Source: an uncultured Massilia sp. (lineage in GTDB: Bacteria; Pseudomonadota; Gammaproteobacteria; Burkholderiales; Burkholderiaceae). Taken from it: a stretch of 64,000 nucleotides of DNA. The stretch's first letter is position 1. Each line of letters begins with the position of its first letter. Positions 1-8,379 of the stretch are shown piece by piece. The notes under the pieces are model-generated. The model saw nothing but the letters and a program-made list of their open reading frames with translations. It did no database searches and was not told the DNA's origin. A program made the position numbers and the translations under genes. The DNA lies in assembly GCA_946481275.1 (NCBI GenBank), contig CAMLMV010000029.1:15548-79547 (forward strand), written 5' to 3'.

Positions 1-2
1 GC

Positions 3-185
3 GTCTGGCGCAGCCTCGGCGGCACCGGAATGCCGGGCCGCGCGTGGCACATCGCGCTCCCCTTCCACGCGCGGCCGCTGGCGGAGATCCCGTCCAGGCA
101 TCGCAAGCGGGCGGCGCTGCGGCGCGCATACTGGCAGCGCATCGGCCAAGCGGCGGGCACGATACTTCGGGCACACCTCGTGTAG
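3..185 (+). CDS. C-terminal end of a VirK/YbjX-like (DUF535) protein, partial
   Basis: An open frame enters from the left edge and ends at TAG 183-185, giving about 60 residues. The tail contains ALPFHARPLAEIPSRHRKRA followed by ALRRAYWQRI. This resembles the C-terminal signature of the DUF535 family (VirK, YbjX), in which an LPL..RP segment precedes a Lys/Arg-rich 'IPSKKRxxYRRR' segment. The family is linked to virulence-gene or membrane-stress phenotypes in enterobacteria, but its biochemistry is unclear. The assignment rests on this short motif only. A C-terminal piece of another Arg-rich protein cannot be excluded. Confidence 0.4.
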   Translation, partial: VWRSLGGTGMPGRAWHIALPFHARPLAEIPSRHRKRAALRRAYWQRIGQAAGTILRAHLV

Positions 186-326
186 CCAGGCAGTACCAAC
201 CATGCGTGTGAAAAACCACACTTTACCAATATTCAATTTCCATCAGTCAATTAGTAGTTCTTAAATGCTATAGTTTTCCGTTCAATGGGGAAGTCGTCGC
301 GTCCCCGACCATAACAAGGAAAACTC

Positions 327-3300
327 ATGGATACGAACTACGACGCTGCCGTCAATTCTTTCTATCTCGCGTATTACGGCCGTCCCGCCGATCCGGCCGG
401 CCTGGCTTACTGGTCGCAAGCGCTCGCGCAAAACAATGGCGACTTCAGCGCCATCATCGATGCATTCTCGACGTCGGCCGAAGCGACGGCCCGCTTCGGC
501 GACGCCTCCCCCAGCGATCGCATCGCCGACGTCTACCAGCAATTGTTCAACCGCGAGCCGGACCCGGCCGGCCTCGAATACTGGACCAAGGCCATCGAAT
601 CCGGCAGCATCAGCATGGCGGACGCCGCCATCCAGATCATGAACGGCGCCCAGAGCACGGATGCGCAACTGTCGACCCTGCGCCAGGAAGCCGCCGCCCA
701 GTTCACCGCCGAAGTGGCGGCCTCGGGCGTGGCCTACGACGGCGCCGCCGCCGTCGAAGCCGCGCGCGTCCTGATCGCAGCGATCACGCCCGAATCGAGC
801 ACGGCCGACATCCAGTCGCTCGTCACGGCCACCAAATCGCTCGTCCAGACGGCGCACGACAATCCGGAAGTCATCACCGCCCTCGCCAGCAACGGCAACC
901 TGACGACGCTGCTCACCTCGGCCAGCGCCAAGGCCGACCCGGTTGCGATGGTGCAGGCACTGGCCAGCGTCGGCAAGGCCGCGGCCAGCGATCCCGCCGC
1001 GCTGACGACGCTGAAACAGGGCGGCGGCATGGCCGGCCTCGTCGAATCTCTCCCGGCCGGCGCCAGCCTGCAGGACGTGGCCCAGGCCGCGGACAAGGGC
1101 GGCATCACCGCCGTGACCGACATCGTCAAACCGTCCGCGCCCTCCGACACCACGCCGCCGGCCGCGCCCAAAGTCGAGCTCGTCGCGGACACCGGCGCGA
1201 GCGCCACCGACCACATCACGAGCAACGGGCAAGTCAAGGTCAGCGGCATCGAGGCCGGCGCCACGTGGCAATACAGCACGGACGGCAAGACCTGGACGAC
1301 GGGGCCAAGCGCCACCAACGGCACGGCCCTGCTGGACACCACCGCGAACGGCGCGCAAACGCTGCAGGTCCGCGCGATCGACGCGGCCGGCAATACCAGC
1401 ACCGCCGCCACGCTCGAATTCACGCTCGCAAGGTCCTTCGCGCCGCGCCTGGCATTCCAGGGGCCGGACGGCAAGGACCTCCCGGTGGACGCGCTGGTGA
1501 CGAACACGGATTTTTATTGGGTCTCGCTGTACGGCGCGAAAGGCGCGGCGTCCACCAGCTTCCAGATCTCGGACACCGGCGCGGACGGCACCTGGAAGCC
1601 GGCCCTGGACACCGATCCGCTGACCGACGGTACCCACTACATTCGCTACATCGTCACGGACATGGCCGGCAACACGGCCCCGTCGAATCCGCTGAAGCTC
1701 GTCATGAACCACGCGCTGACCAGCGCGCCGGCCGTGCAGCTCGCCCAGGACACGGGCGCGAGCGCCACCGACCACATCACGAGCAACGGCCAGGTCAGGA
1801 TCACCGGCCTGGATGCCACCGCCGTCTGGTCGTACAGCACCAACGACGGCCAGAGCTGGACCGCGGGCCCGGCCTTTGATCAGGCCGGCACGGCCCTGCT
1901 GGACCTCGGCGCAGGCCAGCACCACCTGCTGGTGCGCACGTTCGACGTGGTCGACGGCGCCGAGACGTTCAGCATCAAGGCACTCGACTACACGGTCAAC
2001 ACCGTCTTCAATCCGACGCTCGCCTTCCGCGACGGCGCGAACGGCGCGGACCTGTCGACCACGAAGCTGCTGACGAACACGGACGACTACTGGGTTACCC
2101 TGCACGGCGGCAAGGACGCCGCCAAGGTCATCTTCCAGGTGTCCGACAGCGGCAACGACGGTACGTGGACCGAGGCCGATCCGGCCGCCGCGTTGTCCGA
2201 CGGCGCCCACTTCATCCGCTACGTCGTCACCGACCTGGCCGGCAACACGGGCACGACGAATGCGCTCGAAGTCGACATGGACAAGACCGCACCGGCCGCG
2301 CCCAAGGTCGAGCTCGTCGAAGACACCGGCGCGAGCGCCACCGACCACATCACCAGCAAGGGGCAGATCAAGGTCAGCGGCATCGAGGCCGGCGCGAAAT
2401 GGCAATACAGCACGGACGGCACGACCTGGACGACGGGTCCGGCCGCCGACCAGACCGGCACCGCATTGCTGGACACTACCGCGAACGGCGCGCAAACGCT
2501 GCAGGTCCGCGCCATCGACGCGGCCGGCAACGCCAGTGCCGCCGCCACGCTCGAATTCACGCTCGCGACGACCTTTACCCCGCGCCTGGCATTCCAGGGG
2601 CCGGACGGCAAGGACCTCCCGGTGGACGCGCTGGTGACGAACACGGATTTTTATTGGGTCTCGCTGTACGGCGCGAAAGGCGCGGCGTCCACCAGCTTCC
2701 AGATCTCGGACACCGGCGCGGACGGCACCTGGAAGCCGGCCCTGGACACCGATCCGCTGACCGACGGTACCCACTACATTCGCTACATCGTCACGGACAT
2801 GGCCGGCAACACGGCCCCGTCGAATCCGCTGAAGCTCGTCATGAACCACGCGCTGACCAGCGCGCCGGCCGTGCAGCTCGCCCAGGACACGGGCGCGAGC
2901 GCCACCGACCACATCACGAGCAACGGCCAGGTCAGGATCACCGGCCTGGATGCCACCGCCGTCTGGTCGTACAGCACCAACGACGGCCAGAGCTGGACCG
3001 CGGGCCCGGCCTTTGATCAGGCCGGCACGGCCCTGCTGGACCTCGGCGCAGGCCAGCACCACCTGCTGGTGCGCACGTTCGACGTGGTCGACGGCGCCGA
3101 GACGTTCAGCATCAAGGCACTCGACTACACGGTCAACACCGTCTTCAATCCGACGCTCGCCTTCCGCGACGGCGCGAACGGCGCGGACCTGTCGACCACG
3201 AAGCTGCTGACGAACACGGACGACTACTGGGTTACCCTGCACGGCGGCAAGGACGCCGCCAAGGTCATCTTCCAGGTGTCCGACAGCGGCAACGACGGTA

Positions 3301-4769
3301 CGTGGACCGAGGCCGATCCGGCCGCCGCGTTGTCCGACGGCGCCCACTTCATCCGCTACGTCGTCACCGACCTGGCCGGCAACACGGGCACGACGAACGC
3401 GCTCGAAGTCGACATGGACAAGACCCCGCCCGCAGCGGCGAAGGTCGCCTTCGTGAACGACACGGGCGCGAGCGCCACCGACCATATCACGAGCAATGGC
3501 CAGATCCAGGTCAGCGGCATCGAGGCGGGCGCGACGTGGCAGTACACGGACGACGGCACGAACTGGATCACTGGCGCCACGCCGGATGCCGACGGCCGCG
3601 CGACCGCGTGGCTGACGAACGGCCAGCACACGCTGCAGGTGCGCGTCGTCGACGCGGCCGGCAACACGGCCGTCACGACGATGCCGTACACGCTGGAGGG
3701 CACCGCACCGGCCGTGGGCCTGGCATTCGACCACGTCGTGGGCGGTGCGCCGACGACGTCGTCCCAGGCCGACCTCGTGTTCACCTACACCGGCACGGTC
3801 GATGCGGGCGCTTCGGTCATCGTCCAGTACGGGGCCGGCGGCTTCGTCGGCGCCAGCAATGCGACGATCGACACGGCCGCGAAGACGGTCACCTTGCATG
3901 ACGTGAACCTGACCAGCTCCGATCCGTTCGTCATGATCGGCGTCACGTCCCTGGGCGGCCTCTCCACGTACTCGGCGCCCGTCAAGATCGACGGCCCGTA
4001 CGTGGACTACTCGGCACTGGCGACGGACGCCGGTATCTCGCTGTCGAGCACCGAGGCCGGCCATGTCTACCTGGGCGCCGTGCAGATCGGCGAAGCGACC
4101 ATCGGCAGCGTGACGCTGGGCGCGCAGGCCACCGCCGCGCAGGGTGTGCTGGGCGTGGGGCCGAGCGCGGCCATCCATACCGACAAGGACGGCACGTACT
4201 CCCTGGGCACGAGCGGTGCGGACACGCTGTCCGGCCAGTACGTGTGGGGCTTCGATGGCGACGATCACATCACCGCCGGCGCCGACGGCATCGTCTACGG
4301 CGGCAATGGCGCGGACACGATCGACGCCACGTCCGGCTCGACCACGTTCCGCTTCCGCGCCGCGCAGGAGTCGACCGTCGCGGCGGACAGCCTGCAGGCG
4401 CACGGTTTCGACACCATCACCTTCAACACGTCGGGCGGCGCCACTGGCCACAGCCAGGTGTTCGACGTCGGCGTCGTCCTCGACGGGATCTACAACACGT
4501 TCACCGGCACCGGCCCGCTCACGGGCAGCGAAACCGGCAACGAGTTGCTGGCCCTGCTGAACGGCGCGTCCCACTTCGCCGCCAAGGGCAAGGCCGAAGC
4601 CGCGATCATCGGCTTCGGCGACGCGCACGTGAACTACCTGGCGGTGGACACGAACGGCGACGGCACGATCGGCGCCGCCGACTACGTCGTCAAGCTGGTC
4701 GGCACGATCGACGCCACGAACATGGTGTTCCTGGGCGGTACGGGCCTCATTACGCTGCCGACGGCCTGA
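327..4769 (+). CDS. DUF4214 / Ig-like repeat surface protein with RTX-like C-terminus
   Basis: 1480 residues, probably exported or surface-attached. Residues ~5-115 hold two DUF4214-type repeats (FYLAYYGRPADPAGLAYW, then YQQLFNREPDPAGLEYW), a module common in S-layer and RTX-type proteins. Residues ~115-275 are a helical Ala-rich linker. Residues ~275-1140 are a string of Ig-like repeats with DTGASATDHIT and VRAIDAAGNT motifs. Residues ~1290-1340 have RTX-like glycine/aspartate turns (SGADTLSG, GGNGADTIDAT). The last ~60 residues carry DTNGDGTIGAADYV, a Ca-binding DxDxDG loop, as in the 'bluetail'-type surface proteins. No Sec signal is visible, which fits type I secretion. The start has AAGGA about 7 nt upstream, and a TATAGT -10-like box lies at 269-274. 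The core is duplicated (see repeat). Confidence 0.85.
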   Translation: MDTNYDAAVNSFYLAYYGRPADPAGLAYWSQALAQNNGDFSAIIDAFSTSAEATARFGDASPSDRIADVYQQLFNREPDPAGLEYWTKAIESGSISMADAAIQIMNGAQSTDAQLSTLRQEAAAQFTAEVAASGVAYDGAAAVEAARVLIAAITPESSTADIQSLVTATKSLVQTAHDNPEVITALASNGNLTTLLTSASAKADPVAMVQALASVGKAAASDPAALTTLKQGGGMAGLVESLPAGASLQDVAQAADKGGITAVTDIVKPSAPSDTTPPAAPKVELVADTGASATDHITSNGQVKVSGIEAGATWQYSTDGKTWTTGPSATNGTALLDTTANGAQTLQVRAIDAAGNTSTAATLEFTLARSFAPRLAFQGPDGKDLPVDALVTNTDFYWVSLYGAKGAASTSFQISDTGADGTWKPALDTDPLTDGTHYIRYIVTDMAGNTAPSNPLKLVMNHALTSAPAVQLAQDTGASATDHITSNGQVRITGLDATAVWSYSTNDGQSWTAGPAFDQAGTALLDLGAGQHHLLVRTFDVVDGAETFSIKALDYTVNTVFNPTLAFRDGANGADLSTTKLLTNTDDYWVTLHGGKDAAKVIFQVSDSGNDGTWTEADPAAALSDGAHFIRYVVTDLAGNTGTTNALEVDMDKTAPAAPKVELVEDTGASATDHITSKGQIKVSGIEAGAKWQYSTDGTTWTTGPAADQTGTALLDTTANGAQTLQVRAIDAAGNASAAATLEFTLATTFTPRLAFQGPDGKDLPVDALVTNTDFYWVSLYGAKGAASTSFQISDTGADGTWKPALDTDPLTDGTHYIRYIVTDMAGNTAPSNPLKLVMNHALTSAPAVQLAQDTGASATDHITSNGQVRITGLDATAVWSYSTNDGQSWTAGPAFDQAGTALLDLGAGQHHLLVRTFDVVDGAETFSIKALDYTVNTVFNPTLAFRDGANGADLSTTKLLTNTDDYWVTLHGGKDAAKVIFQVSDSGNDGTWTEADPAAALSDGAHFIRYVVTDLAGNTGTTNALEVDMDKTPPAAAKVAFVNDTGASATDHITSNGQIQVSGIEAGATWQYTDDGTNWITGATPDADGRATAWLTNGQHTLQVRVVDAAGNTAVTTMPYTLEGTAPAVGLAFDHVVGGAPTTSSQADLVFTYTGTVDAGASVIVQYGAGGFVGASNATIDTAAKTVTLHDVNLTSSDPFVMIGVTSLGGLSTYSAPVKIDGPYVDYSALATDAGISLSSTEAGHVYLGAVQIGEATIGSVTLGAQATAAQGVLGVGPSAAIHTDKDGTYSLGTSGADTLSGQYVWGFDGDDHITAGADGIVYGGNGADTIDATSGSTTFRFRAAQESTVAADSLQAHGFDTITFNTSGGATGHSQVFDVGVVLDGIYNTFTGTGPLTGSETGNELLALLNGASHFAAKGKAEAAIIGFGDAHVNYLAVDTNGDGTIGAADYVVKLVGTIDATNMVFLGGTGLITLPTA
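1443..3397 (+). repeat. 1137-bp in-frame tandem duplication inside the surface protein gene
   Basis: Positions 1443-2260 and 2580-3397 are identical over 818 bp when read side by side, at an offset of 1137 bp (379 codons). The first difference on the right is T2261 versus C3398. To the left, 1165-1442 and 2302-2579 are still clearly homologous but diverged, with a one-codon indel. The unit spans several Ig-like repeats and keeps the frame. Identity at synonymous sites means the duplication, or a gene conversion event, is recent. Confidence 0.95.
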
Positions 4770-4785
4770 CGCCGCGGTAAACGAC

Positions 4786-4821
4786 AACGGCCGGCGCCCT
4801 CGCGGACGCCGGCCGTTTTTA
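4786..4821 (+). terminator. Rho-independent terminator of the surface protein gene
   Basis: An 11-bp GC-rich stem (AACGGCCGGCG at 4786-4796 pairing with CGCCGGCCGTT at 4807-4817) has a 10-nt loop and is followed by a T-run. It sits 17 bp after the stop codon. The opposite strand lacks an equivalent T-run, so it mainly serves the rightward gene. Confidence 0.85.
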
Positions 4822-4839
4822 TTGGCCGCTGCGCGGCGC

Positions 4840-7668
4840 TCAGGCCGCCTGCACCTCTTCCCCTTCGCGCCTTCTCTGCAGCACGAAGATCGGCTGCGCC
4901 CACTGCGTGTCCTTCTTCTTCTTGCTCGTGATGAGCGTGAGGTCGGACGGATCGTAGACGTCCGTGTTGTGCGTCAGCGGCGTCGTCATCAGGTATTGCG
5001 CATCGGTGTTCTTGAGGAACTCGCCGACCAGCTGGATGTTGCGGATATCCAGGTGGGCGAACGGTTCGTCGATGAACACGAAGCCGCCGGAACCTTCTTC
5101 CGATTTCAGCAGGCCGATCAGCAGCACGAGCGATTTCATGACCTGCTGGCCACCGGACGCCTCGCCGTCGTTCATGCCGATCTGGCCCTTGCCGTCGAAT
5201 TTGAAACGCACGTGCAGGCCGGCCTGCGCCAGCTGCACGTCGTCGTTCTCCAGCCGGACCGGGTCGACCGACACGTCGATGTTCGCCAATTCGCCCAGTT
5301 CGCGGATGTTCTTCGAATAGGTCTTGATCGTGTAGCGCAGGCGCTCGATGTAGGCGCCGCGCGCATTGTCCGTTGCCTCGATCGCGCGGTTGTTCTGGTA
5401 GCGGCGTTCCTCCGTCTCCACCTGGCGGCCGGAGAGCTGGTCGTTCAGGCGGGCGTACTGGTCGATGACGGTCGGGTCCTGCTCCCAGTCGCCGCGCGCG
5501 AGCGACGCGTCGAGGGAATTCATGCGCAGCTTGACCTGGTGCGCGTTCTGGTGCGTCGCGACCAATGCTGCACGCTGCTGCGCGCTGCGCCACGACTTCG
5601 GCACGTGGCGCCACGACCGGCGCAACGTGAGGAGTTCGCGCGCATGCTCGCTGCGCTGCTCGATCACGCGGCGGTTGTTCAGGCGCATGCCCGCTTCCGC
5701 TTCCGACAGCGCCATGCGGGCGTTCTGCCAGACGGTGTCGGCGCGCGTGCGCGTGACGGTCGCGTTCTTGATCAGCACCTGCAGCTCGCCCAGGCGCGCA
5801 CCCACCTGCAGGCGCTCGGCCTTCAGCGGTTCCAGCGCACGCGTCGCTTCCTCGAATTCGGCCTGGCGCGCGGACAGTTCCTTCGCGGCGTCCACGCCGG
5901 CGATGCGCACGCGCAGCGCGGACACTTCCGCGGCCAGCTTGCTGATCGCGAGCGTCAAGGTGTCTTCCTGCGCTTCCAGGGACGGCAGCGACTTCTGGAT
6001 GGCTTCCAGGCGCTGCGTCTTGCCGGCCGCGCCGAAGCGGTAGCGCGACGGCTCGACGAACAGCGAGCGGCCGCCGCGGCGTTCGCGGTGATAGGCGTCC
6101 GGCGTGATCCATTCGTCGGCGTCGCTCTTGAAACCGTCGTCGACGGAATCCACGCGCTCGATGCGTTCCAGCTGGTCGATCAGCCAGGACGGCGCCTTCG
6201 AGCTGAAACGCACGACGGACAGCAGGGTATCGTCCTTGACGACCGGCGCGTCGACGCAGTCCGGCACGATGAAGTGACGATAACGCTCCTTCTCCGCCAG
6301 CTTATAGGCGGCCGGCGCATCCTTCGCGCGCTCCAGCAGAACGACGGATGCATAGCCACCGAGGACACCCTCGACGGCGCCCTGCCACTTCGGATCCGTC
6401 ACTTCGACGATGTCCGACAGCATGGCATGCGGGATGCCCGCATCGCGCAGCGCGCGGCGCATCTGGCGCTGGGCTTCCGGCTCGGGCATCGTCGTCTTGC
6501 CCTGCAGCGCGCTGATCGTCGCCAGCTCGCCCGCGATCTTCGTGGCCAGCGCTTCGCGTTCGGCCTTCTTCTTCGCGAGCTCCGCTTCCTTCGCTTCCAG
6601 CTGCGTGGCCACTTCGGCGATGTCGGCACCGGCATCAAGCGCCAGCTTGTTCAGGCGTTCCTTCTGCTCGAGCAGGCTTTCCAGCGGCTTCAGTTTCGCG
6701 TTCACCTGCGTCAGGCGCGTCGCGAGTTCGTTCGCTTCCTGTTCGAGTTTCACTTCCTGCTGCTGCGCTTCCGTCAGCGCGCGCTGCTGGGCGGCGAGCG
6801 CGTTGCGCTTTTCCGTGAGCAGGCTGTCGGCCTGCATCAGCGGCTTCTTCGCCTCGCGCAGCGCGCGGCTCACGTTCGCGGCCTTTTCGCGCGCTTCGTG
6901 GTATTCGAGGCTCGGCAGCACTTCCTCGACGAGGGCGCGGCGCTCCTTTTGCAGGTCTTCCCACTGGTGGTAGTTCGCCACGCGCAGGCGCAGGCCTTCG
7001 AGGTTGATGCGCGACGTCTCCAGCTCGGCCTCGAAGCGCTTCAGCTCCGACTCGGTGTCGCGCTGGTGGCGCTTCGCCTCGTCGTACGCGTCCAGCACTT
7101 CCTTGTCGCCGAACACCTGGAACACGAGGTCCAGCAGCTGGCGCGGCGCGTATTCGCACAGCTTATCGGTCTCGCCCTGCTCCAGCGCGAGCACCTTCGA
7201 CATCGCCGGCGACAGGCCGGCCGACGCGAGGCGCTTGCGGTAGTTCTCGACGCCGAGCCAGTCGGTCGCTTCCGTCACCTCCTCGATCTGGATGTTCCCC
7301 GGCCGCATGAGGTACTGGCGCTTCCAGTCGCCGCCGTTCTTCTGCACCTGGCAGAACAGCGTGACTTCGTCGTCGCTGAAAAAGCCGCTATGCCGGAACG
7401 GGCGGTTCGACAGCTGGCGGCCGGACGGCTTGTTGTCGACGACGGCGCGCAGCCAGGCGCTCTGCTGGCCCGAGTGACGCGCGTAATGCTTGTACGTGCG
7501 GCCCATCGAGCAATCTAGGCCGAACAGCGTGCGCAGGGCATCGAGCAGCGTCGTCTTGCCGGAACCGTTCTGGCCGGCGATGGTGATGATCTTGGCGTCG
7601 AGCGGGATGTTCTTGATGCGCTGCCAGTAGTCCCAGTGGACCAGCTCGAGGGATTTAATGTGGAACAT
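4840..7668 (-). CDS. SMC-type ATPase of a MukB/MksB/JetC-like complex
   Basis: 942 residues. The N-terminal head has Walker A GQNGSGKTTLLDALR (~residues 31-45). Long heptad-rich coiled coils follow on both sides of a hinge-like middle domain (~400-540, containing SDIVEVTDPKWQGAVEG and LGGYASVVLL). The C-terminal head has an ABC signature-like GEASGGQQVMKSL and Walker B FVFIDEPFAHLD (~863-874). A globular hinge between coiled coils marks an SMC rather than a Rad50 protein. It is the last gene of an operon whose first two genes look like the kleisin and KITE subunits, the same order as mukF-mukE-mukB. It is short: MukB is about 1480 residues and MksB/JetC proteins are usually over 1000. The ATG follows the upstream stop by 9 bp. 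Likely role: ATP-driven DNA loop extrusion in chromosome organisation or defence against foreign DNA. Which of these cannot be read from sequence. Confidence 0.75.
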   Translation of the reverse strand: MFHIKSLELVHWDYWQRIKNIPLDAKIITIAGQNGSGKTTLLDALRTLFGLDCSMGRTYKHYARHSGQQSAWLRAVVDNKPSGRQLSNRPFRHSGFFSDDEVTLFCQVQKNGGDWKRQYLMRPGNIQIEEVTEATDWLGVENYRKRLASAGLSPAMSKVLALEQGETDKLCEYAPRQLLDLVFQVFGDKEVLDAYDEAKRHQRDTESELKRFEAELETSRINLEGLRLRVANYHQWEDLQKERRALVEEVLPSLEYHEAREKAANVSRALREAKKPLMQADSLLTEKRNALAAQQRALTEAQQQEVKLEQEANELATRLTQVNAKLKPLESLLEQKERLNKLALDAGADIAEVATQLEAKEAELAKKKAEREALATKIAGELATISALQGKTTMPEPEAQRQMRRALRDAGIPHAMLSDIVEVTDPKWQGAVEGVLGGYASVVLLERAKDAPAAYKLAEKERYRHFIVPDCVDAPVVKDDTLLSVVRFSSKAPSWLIDQLERIERVDSVDDGFKSDADEWITPDAYHRERRGGRSLFVEPSRYRFGAAGKTQRLEAIQKSLPSLEAQEDTLTLAISKLAAEVSALRVRIAGVDAAKELSARQAEFEEATRALEPLKAERLQVGARLGELQVLIKNATVTRTRADTVWQNARMALSEAEAGMRLNNRRVIEQRSEHARELLTLRRSWRHVPKSWRSAQQRAALVATHQNAHQVKLRMNSLDASLARGDWEQDPTVIDQYARLNDQLSGRQVETEERRYQNNRAIEATDNARGAYIERLRYTIKTYSKNIRELGELANIDVSVDPVRLENDDVQLAQAGLHVRFKFDGKGQIGMNDGEASGGQQVMKSLVLLIGLLKSEEGSGGFVFIDEPFAHLDIRNIQLVGEFLKNTDAQYLMTTPLTHNTDVYDPSDLTLITSKKKKDTQWAQPIFVLQRRREGEEVQAA

Positions 7669-7677
7669 GCGTGTCTC

Positions 7678-8379
7678 TTAAGCTTGTGGCGTTTCGGTGT
7701 CGGCCGGCTCGTCGTTCGCGGCCTCGCTGACGTGGCGGCGCGGTGCGGCCGCCAGCGGTGCGCGCTTGAACACGTCGGCCAGCGCGCCGTTGATGATGCG
7801 TTCCTTCAGCACGTCGGTATCCATCAGCAGGTCCAGCAGCGGACCTTCCAGGATCACGTCGCCGCGGCGCTCGATGAAGCCGAGCTTCGACAGGAGGCCG
7901 AGGTTCATGTCCATGCGGGTCTTCTTGCCCAGCTTCTCGCCGAAGTCCGCGAGCAGCGTCGTGTACGAGATGCCGATCGACGTGTCTTCCGCACGCGGGA
8001 TCGGGTTGTCCTTGTCGAACATGTCGGACTGGTCGACGTCGATGGCCTGGTGCGTCTCCTGGCGCTGGCGCTTGGGCAGGATGATCTGCGCCCACAGCAC
8101 GACGAGCAGCGCCACGCCGTCGCGCGTGAGGCCGAAATTATTGTTCTGCCAGATGTCCTTGGCGCCGAATATCTTCGGTTCGACGTTGCGGTGCAGGGCC
8201 AGCGTGACGTGGTCGGCGTACACGTTGTCGAGGAGTTTCAGGCCGCATTCGAGCAGGCGCTTGTCGATCTCGGCGCGGAACTGGTCGTCGGACAGCGCGC
8301 GCTTGACCATCTTGTCGTCGCGGCGCAGGGTCTGGTGCGTGAGCAGTCGCGCGATCAGGATTTGGGCGTCGTCATTCAT
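7678..8379 (-). CDS. MukE/MksE/JetB-like (KITE) subunit of SMC complex
   Basis: 233 residues, soluble, no signal. The centre reads as a winged-helix protein (NNNFGLTRDGVALLVVLWAQ, then LGLLSKLGFIERRGDVILEG). Size, content and position between a kleisin-like and an SMC gene match the MukE/MksE/JetB family (DUF4194-type), which bridges the SMC head and the kleisin. Its ATG overlaps the end of the upstream gene by 8 bp, so translation is probably coupled. The acidic tail (ANDEPADTETPQA) is likely disordered. The family call leans on context because these subunits diverge quickly. Confidence 0.65.
   Translation of the reverse strand: MNDDAQILIARLLTHQTLRRDDKMVKRALSDDQFRAEIDKRLLECGLKLLDNVYADHVTLALHRNVEPKIFGAKDIWQNNNFGLTRDGVALLVVLWAQIILPKRQRQETHQAIDVDQSDMFDKDNPIPRAEDTSIGISYTTLLADFGEKLGKKTRMDMNLGLLSKLGFIERRGDVILEGPLLDLLMDTDVLKERIINGALADVFKRAPLAAAPRRHVSEAANDEPADTETPQA

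Noticed and set aside
1443..3397. Repeats of the surface protein considered as a CRISPR array or mobile element
   Set aside because: There are only two long copies in frame inside one gene, with no spacers, terminal repeats or transposase.
282..4787. A 1501-residue minus-strand open frame opposite the surface protein gene
   Set aside because: It is Arg/Val/Gly-rich, lacks any domain, and mirrors the GC-rich repeats of the real gene, including the duplicated block.
4822..7518. An 898-residue plus-strand frame opposite the SMC gene
   Set aside because: Composition (Arg/Leu/His-rich without motifs) is that of a shadow; the minus strand encodes clear Walker and hinge motifs.
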